A stretch of DNA of 64,000 nt, from positions 41,674,282 to 41,738,281 of the forward strand of contig NC_080064.1 in the NCBI RefSeq assembly GCF_949987535.1, in the 5' to 3' direction. The position numbers and the translations under genes were made by a program. This document shows, piece after piece, positions 60,931 through 64,000 of the stretch. The notes beneath the pieces are model-generated. The model was not told the origin of the DNA, did no database searches, and saw only the letters and a list, made by a program, of their open reading frames with translations. The DNA is from Balaenoptera acutorostrata (lineage: Eukaryota > Chordata > Mammalia > Artiodactyla > Balaenopteridae). Position 1 is the first letter of the stretch. Every line of letters starts with the position of its first letter.

Positions 60931-61245
60931 TTAAGAGAAAGAGACCGAGAACCCAAGGTTTTTTTTTTTTTTCCCCACACATTCTATTTCCTTTACCTTA
61001 ATATTTACTATCCTTAATGATACCAAATTTAATTTTACATGTTAAATTTGCAGGGCTATTTCAGCATCAAAAATTAGTATAAAATGGCCACAAATAAAAA
61101 CCAAGTGACATTTCATTAAAAAAAAAAAAAGGAACTGATTTATTTTCAGTTGAATTACCCACATTTCAAGGTCTTTCCACAAAAGAAGAAAGAGGAGGAA
61201 ATTAGTTTTACACAAGGCATCTAAATTTACACATGCAGTTCATTT
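60931..61245. other. Unassigned intron
   Basis: Holds a T-run at 60959-60971 and an A-run near 61118-61130. No recognised repeat or coding signal. Confidence 0.45.
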
Positions 61246-61249
61246 AAGA

Positions 61250-61400
61250 TTCACATCACATCTGTGAGTTAAGTATGACTTTTCTCTATTTTAGGTGAGA
61301 ATATTATTTTCAGAGCTGCAGTAACTTAATCAAGGTTACAGAGTCTTTGGTATTAAGAGAGCTAGGATTCTAATCCTGACCAAGGAAATGCTAAAGTTTC
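61250..61400 (+). repeat. MIR-family SINE fragment
   Basis: 'cttaatcaaggttacagagt' then 'gagagctaggattctaatcc' match the MIR 3' half. Confidence 0.65.
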
Positions 61401-61494
61401 TACTGTACAATACTATAAATTAACTGCCATCAGTATTGAGGTATACTCTCACAGCATTTTTACTCATGTCTATTTTAACACTTTGATTTTAATT

Positions 61495-61645
61495 ACTCAC
61501 TTACAGAGTTGTCTCACCTCAGTGCTTAATAAAAGTCTTGATGACAGAAATTGTCTTATTGATGTTTGTATCCTCATGTTCCTAGCATAATGCATGACTC
61601 ATAATAGAAACTCAGTAACTATCTGGTGAAATGAATGTTGAATAT
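61495..61645 (+). mobile_element. L2 LINE 3' end
   Basis: 'tgatgtttgtatcctcatgt' and 'cctagcataatgcatgactc' with 'agtaactatctggtgaaatg' match the L2 terminal text. Confidence 0.75.
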
Positions 61646-61739
61646 ATATGAGAACTTCAGTGGAGGATATCTTCTATTGTCCCAGGAGCATAAATATTAA
61701 TTCATTCATGGCTATTTCATTTTGAGGTTGAGGTCAGTA

Positions 61740-61930
61740 CTGGGAAGTCAAATATTTGCTGGACACGTTGTATTACACATTGCACTAGATCTTGAAAGAT
61801 GAATTCAGAAAATAATATGACAAAATCTCTGCCCTTGAGATCCTCATATAAAAATAGCAAATAAAAAGAGGTAAAATATGATAAACACACTGAGAAGAAG
61901 AAAGACACTGGAATAAAGAACAATTGAAAT
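61740..61930. repeat. Ancient repeat fragment, weak
   Basis: 'acaaaatctctgcccttgag' resembles the old family at 31955. The two overlapping minus-strand frames here have no known domain. Confidence 0.35.
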
Positions 61931-62059
61931 GGACTTTAATCAAATAGTAAATATTAGGTATAGTCAAACAAACTGCCCCAAACAAGCATTAAGCTGAAAT
62001 TTTTTTGAAAAGATAGATGTACCATCCTAAATCATTTGTAAATTCATTTGCTTTAAGTT

Positions 62060-62285
62060 TTCCTGAAAGATAAAAAGAAGGCCATTAACCAATAGCAAGA
62101 TATATCATGTTCCTAGATAAGAAGACTATTGCAAAGTTGCTATTGCTTCGTAAATTAATGTATAGTTTAATGTAATTCCCACTAGAACCTCAATGGCATT
62201 TTTTAAATAAATTAACTCAGAAATTTATCTAGACAGCTAAATAAGTAAGAGGGGTATAAAATTTCTGGAAAGGGAGAAATATCCT
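62060..62285 (+). mobile_element. Old L1 ORF2 fragment
   Basis: 'tgtaattcccactagaacct' with 'caatggcattttttaaataa' corresponds to the RT thumb text (PIxxAFF) of the better L1s. Degraded. Confidence 0.55.
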
Positions 62286-62289
62286 ATAT

Positions 62290-62425
62290 ACTCCTGAAGT
62301 TCATCTGCAGAGTTTCTAATTTAATATTCCAGATTTGGGGCCCAGGAATATGCATTTTAGTAAGAACCCTATATTACTCTGATTAGGGTGTCTAAGGCCA
62401 AAGTTTTGTAAACCACAGACCACAT
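62290..62425 (+). mobile_element. MER5-like hAT fragment
   Basis: 'cccaggaatatgcattttag' and 'taagaaccctatattactct' follow MER5/hAT-Charlie text, ending in a GT/G-run near 62428-62446. Confidence 0.5.
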
Positions 62426-62519
62426 ATGTGTGTGTGGGGGGGGGGTGTAGTAAGATAAAATAAAGGAAGCATCACAAAAATCAGTAGTAAAGAGATCAAT
62501 TATTCAATAAATAATTGAT

Positions 62520-63420
62520 GATAATTGCTATTCAGAAAATTTTAAGTTAGAATCTCAGTTTACAACATACACTGAAATAAGCCTGATAAGGATTAAAGGA
62601 TTAAACATGTGGAACAAAACCATAAAAAGACTAGCAGCAAACTTAAGTAGATATTTTTCTGATTTGGAAGGATTTGGAAGGATTAAACATAAAAATAGTG
62701 TAGAAAATATAAAAAGAATAATTAATGAATCTGACTACATAAAAATATGTAAACTCTCTTATGCCAAAAACATGATTATAAAATTAAAATATATCAAGTT
62801 AAGAAAAATACGGTCACAAAGTTAACTAAGGCTTGATATTCTTAAACCATAAAGAGCTCAGGTATACCACTCAAAAAATGCTAAAACTCCAACAGAAAAA
62901 TGACATGAACAGACAATTCACAGAAGCAGAAAAACAAATGTTCACAAATATATGAAATAAGTTGAACCTTACCAATGATCAAAGAAATCCAACTTAAAAC
63001 AATGAGAGGCCATTTTTTGCCTATGAGAATAAGGAAAGGTTCCGATAGTGATTATTCTCAATACTGGTGAGTATATAGTGACTTTCCCACACTGTTTGTA
63101 TAAGCTTAAATTGGTACAATCTTTCTGAAAAGCAATTAGCAGTAGACTTTAAGTGCTCCAAAAAATATTCAGGTCCTTTGAAATTTAATTTCACTTCTAA
63201 GTACAGTATCCTCAGGAAATGAAGATAAATGAAGACAAAAATGTACGTACAATGATATTAACTACAGCACTATTCATAATAACAATATAAGCTACTAAAT
63301 GTTCAAAAATAGGGAAACCACTAAATAATTCCAATCACTGCATAGTATTCTGCCATATGAGTTATTTAAATTACATTTTTAAACATTTATTGACTTAAGA
63401 AAATGTTCATGGAATAATGG
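62520..63420 (+). mobile_element. Old L1 ORF2 C-terminal remnant
   Basis: 'cagacaattcacagaagcag', 'gaaatccaacttaaaacaat' and 'tcccacactgtttgtataag' keep the order of the L1 C-terminal region, as in L1-B 38545-38760. The 72-codon frame at 62607 is part of it and not a gene. 63421-64000 is unassigned AT-rich intron. Confidence 0.65.
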
Positions 63421-64000
63421 AAAGTGAAAATGCACCAAGAATTTTTTTTACTCTTTATCCATAATCTCAACCTTGTTTTAAAAACACGTTTCTGAGTTTT
63501 TCTATAAACAAAAGGAAATGCATAGGTTAATACAATTTATTTCTAGATGATATAATTATGGTTTTTAAATTACAGATTATTTTATTTACTTCATATATCT
63601 TTTACACATTTCCAATAATGAATATATATTACTATTTTAATATTTTAAAGTGATTTTTAAAATTTAAAATATTTGGCTTGGTCTTGTATTATGCCCTTAT
63701 TTTACTCTGAGATGTAGGAAAGAAAGTTCCTAAAAAAGTTCCTAGCTTACCATTAAAGTTGCACAGAATGATGATAGAACACCTTAACATTCATTTATTC
63801 CTCACTTTGATATTACTTAAAGTTTTTCTGACCCTTAAAGGATTAATACTTTTATGAGCTGACTGTAATTGTAATTGTACCTAGTATATTTGAAAGATTA
63901 GATTAGTTATCATGTGAGTCATTAACAAGAGGTAAAATGGTAAGTATATATTTCATTATCTTTTTTTAAAATTGCTGTCCCTTCCCACTTGTGGAGGTCT

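Larger units (their letters stand above)
494..64000 (-). other. AGBL4: AGBL4 long intron upstream of the exon
   Basis: If the gene is intact, all of 494-64000 is one intron ending in the acceptor at 494-500. This is inferred: AGBL4 is known for introns of hundreds of kilobases, and no other AGBL4-like exon is visible here. The intron is dominated by LINEs. L1-A, L1-B and L1-E lie antisense to AGBL4, and L1-C, L1-D and the 44-kb tail lie sense to it. Stretches 494-1370 and 1901-2240 hold nothing I can name beyond a possible MIR scrap near 880-960. Confidence 0.65.

Noticed and set aside
1..64000. Endogenous retrovirus or LTR element
   Set aside because: No gag/pol/env-like frames, primer-binding site or paired LTRs were recognised; the text at 600-800 looked repeat-like but could not be assigned.

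Overview
This window is mammalian nuclear DNA, most likely from a cetacean (whale or dolphin). The tRNA-derived SINEs that begin 'GGCTTCCCTGGTGGCGCAGTGG' in several ages are the CHR type of cetartiodactyls. No BovB LINE or Bov-tA-dominated landscape of a ruminant was noticed. The rest is ordinary mammalian intron: L1 LINEs of many ages, L2, MIR, hAT fragments and a Tigger.

The only host coding sequence recognised is one 125-bp exon at 369-493 on the minus strand. It encodes part of AGBL4 (cytosolic carboxypeptidase 6, CCP6), with good splice sites on both sides. The gene runs right to left, so 494-64000 is read as one long upstream intron (assuming no unrecognised exon) and 1-368 as the start of the next intron. 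Nothing resembling an operon, CRISPR, rRNA or bacterial gene is present.

Layout: 1-3.6 kb is intron with MIRs and an L1 tail. 3.64-13.45 kb is an old L1 (plus) split by a full-length younger L1 (L1-A, 4206-11495, perfect target duplication) and by a truncated L1 tail. 13.94-16.23 kb is a complete Tigger DNA transposon whose transposase frame carries only three nonsense codons. 17-20.1 kb is a cluster of six CHR SINEs, two of them in series and sharing one target repeat. 20.1-27.4 kb is old L1 debris. 27.8-31.0 kb is a 5'-truncated L1 (L1-E) holding a SINE. 31.2-31.9 kb is an L2. 33.45-39.35 kb is a second near full-length L1 (L1-B, plus). 39.4-45.9 kb is mostly non-repetitive. 45.9-48.86 kb is an old L1 (plus). 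48.87-55.95 kb is a full-length minus-strand L1 (L1-C) fused head-on to another minus-strand L1 piece (L1-D, 55.96-58.93 kb). 58.9-64 kb is intron with old repeats.

The most interesting signal is an antisense open frame in the 5'UTR of both GC-rich full-length L1s (A and C). It resembles primate L1 ORF0 in position and runs out of the element without a stop. It contains a splice donor (G|GTGAGT) found in both copies. In L1-A that donor faces the AGBL4 exon 4.1 kb downstream, and its phase would join the exon in frame. All L1 ORF1/ORF2 copies here are broken, so none looks able to move by itself.
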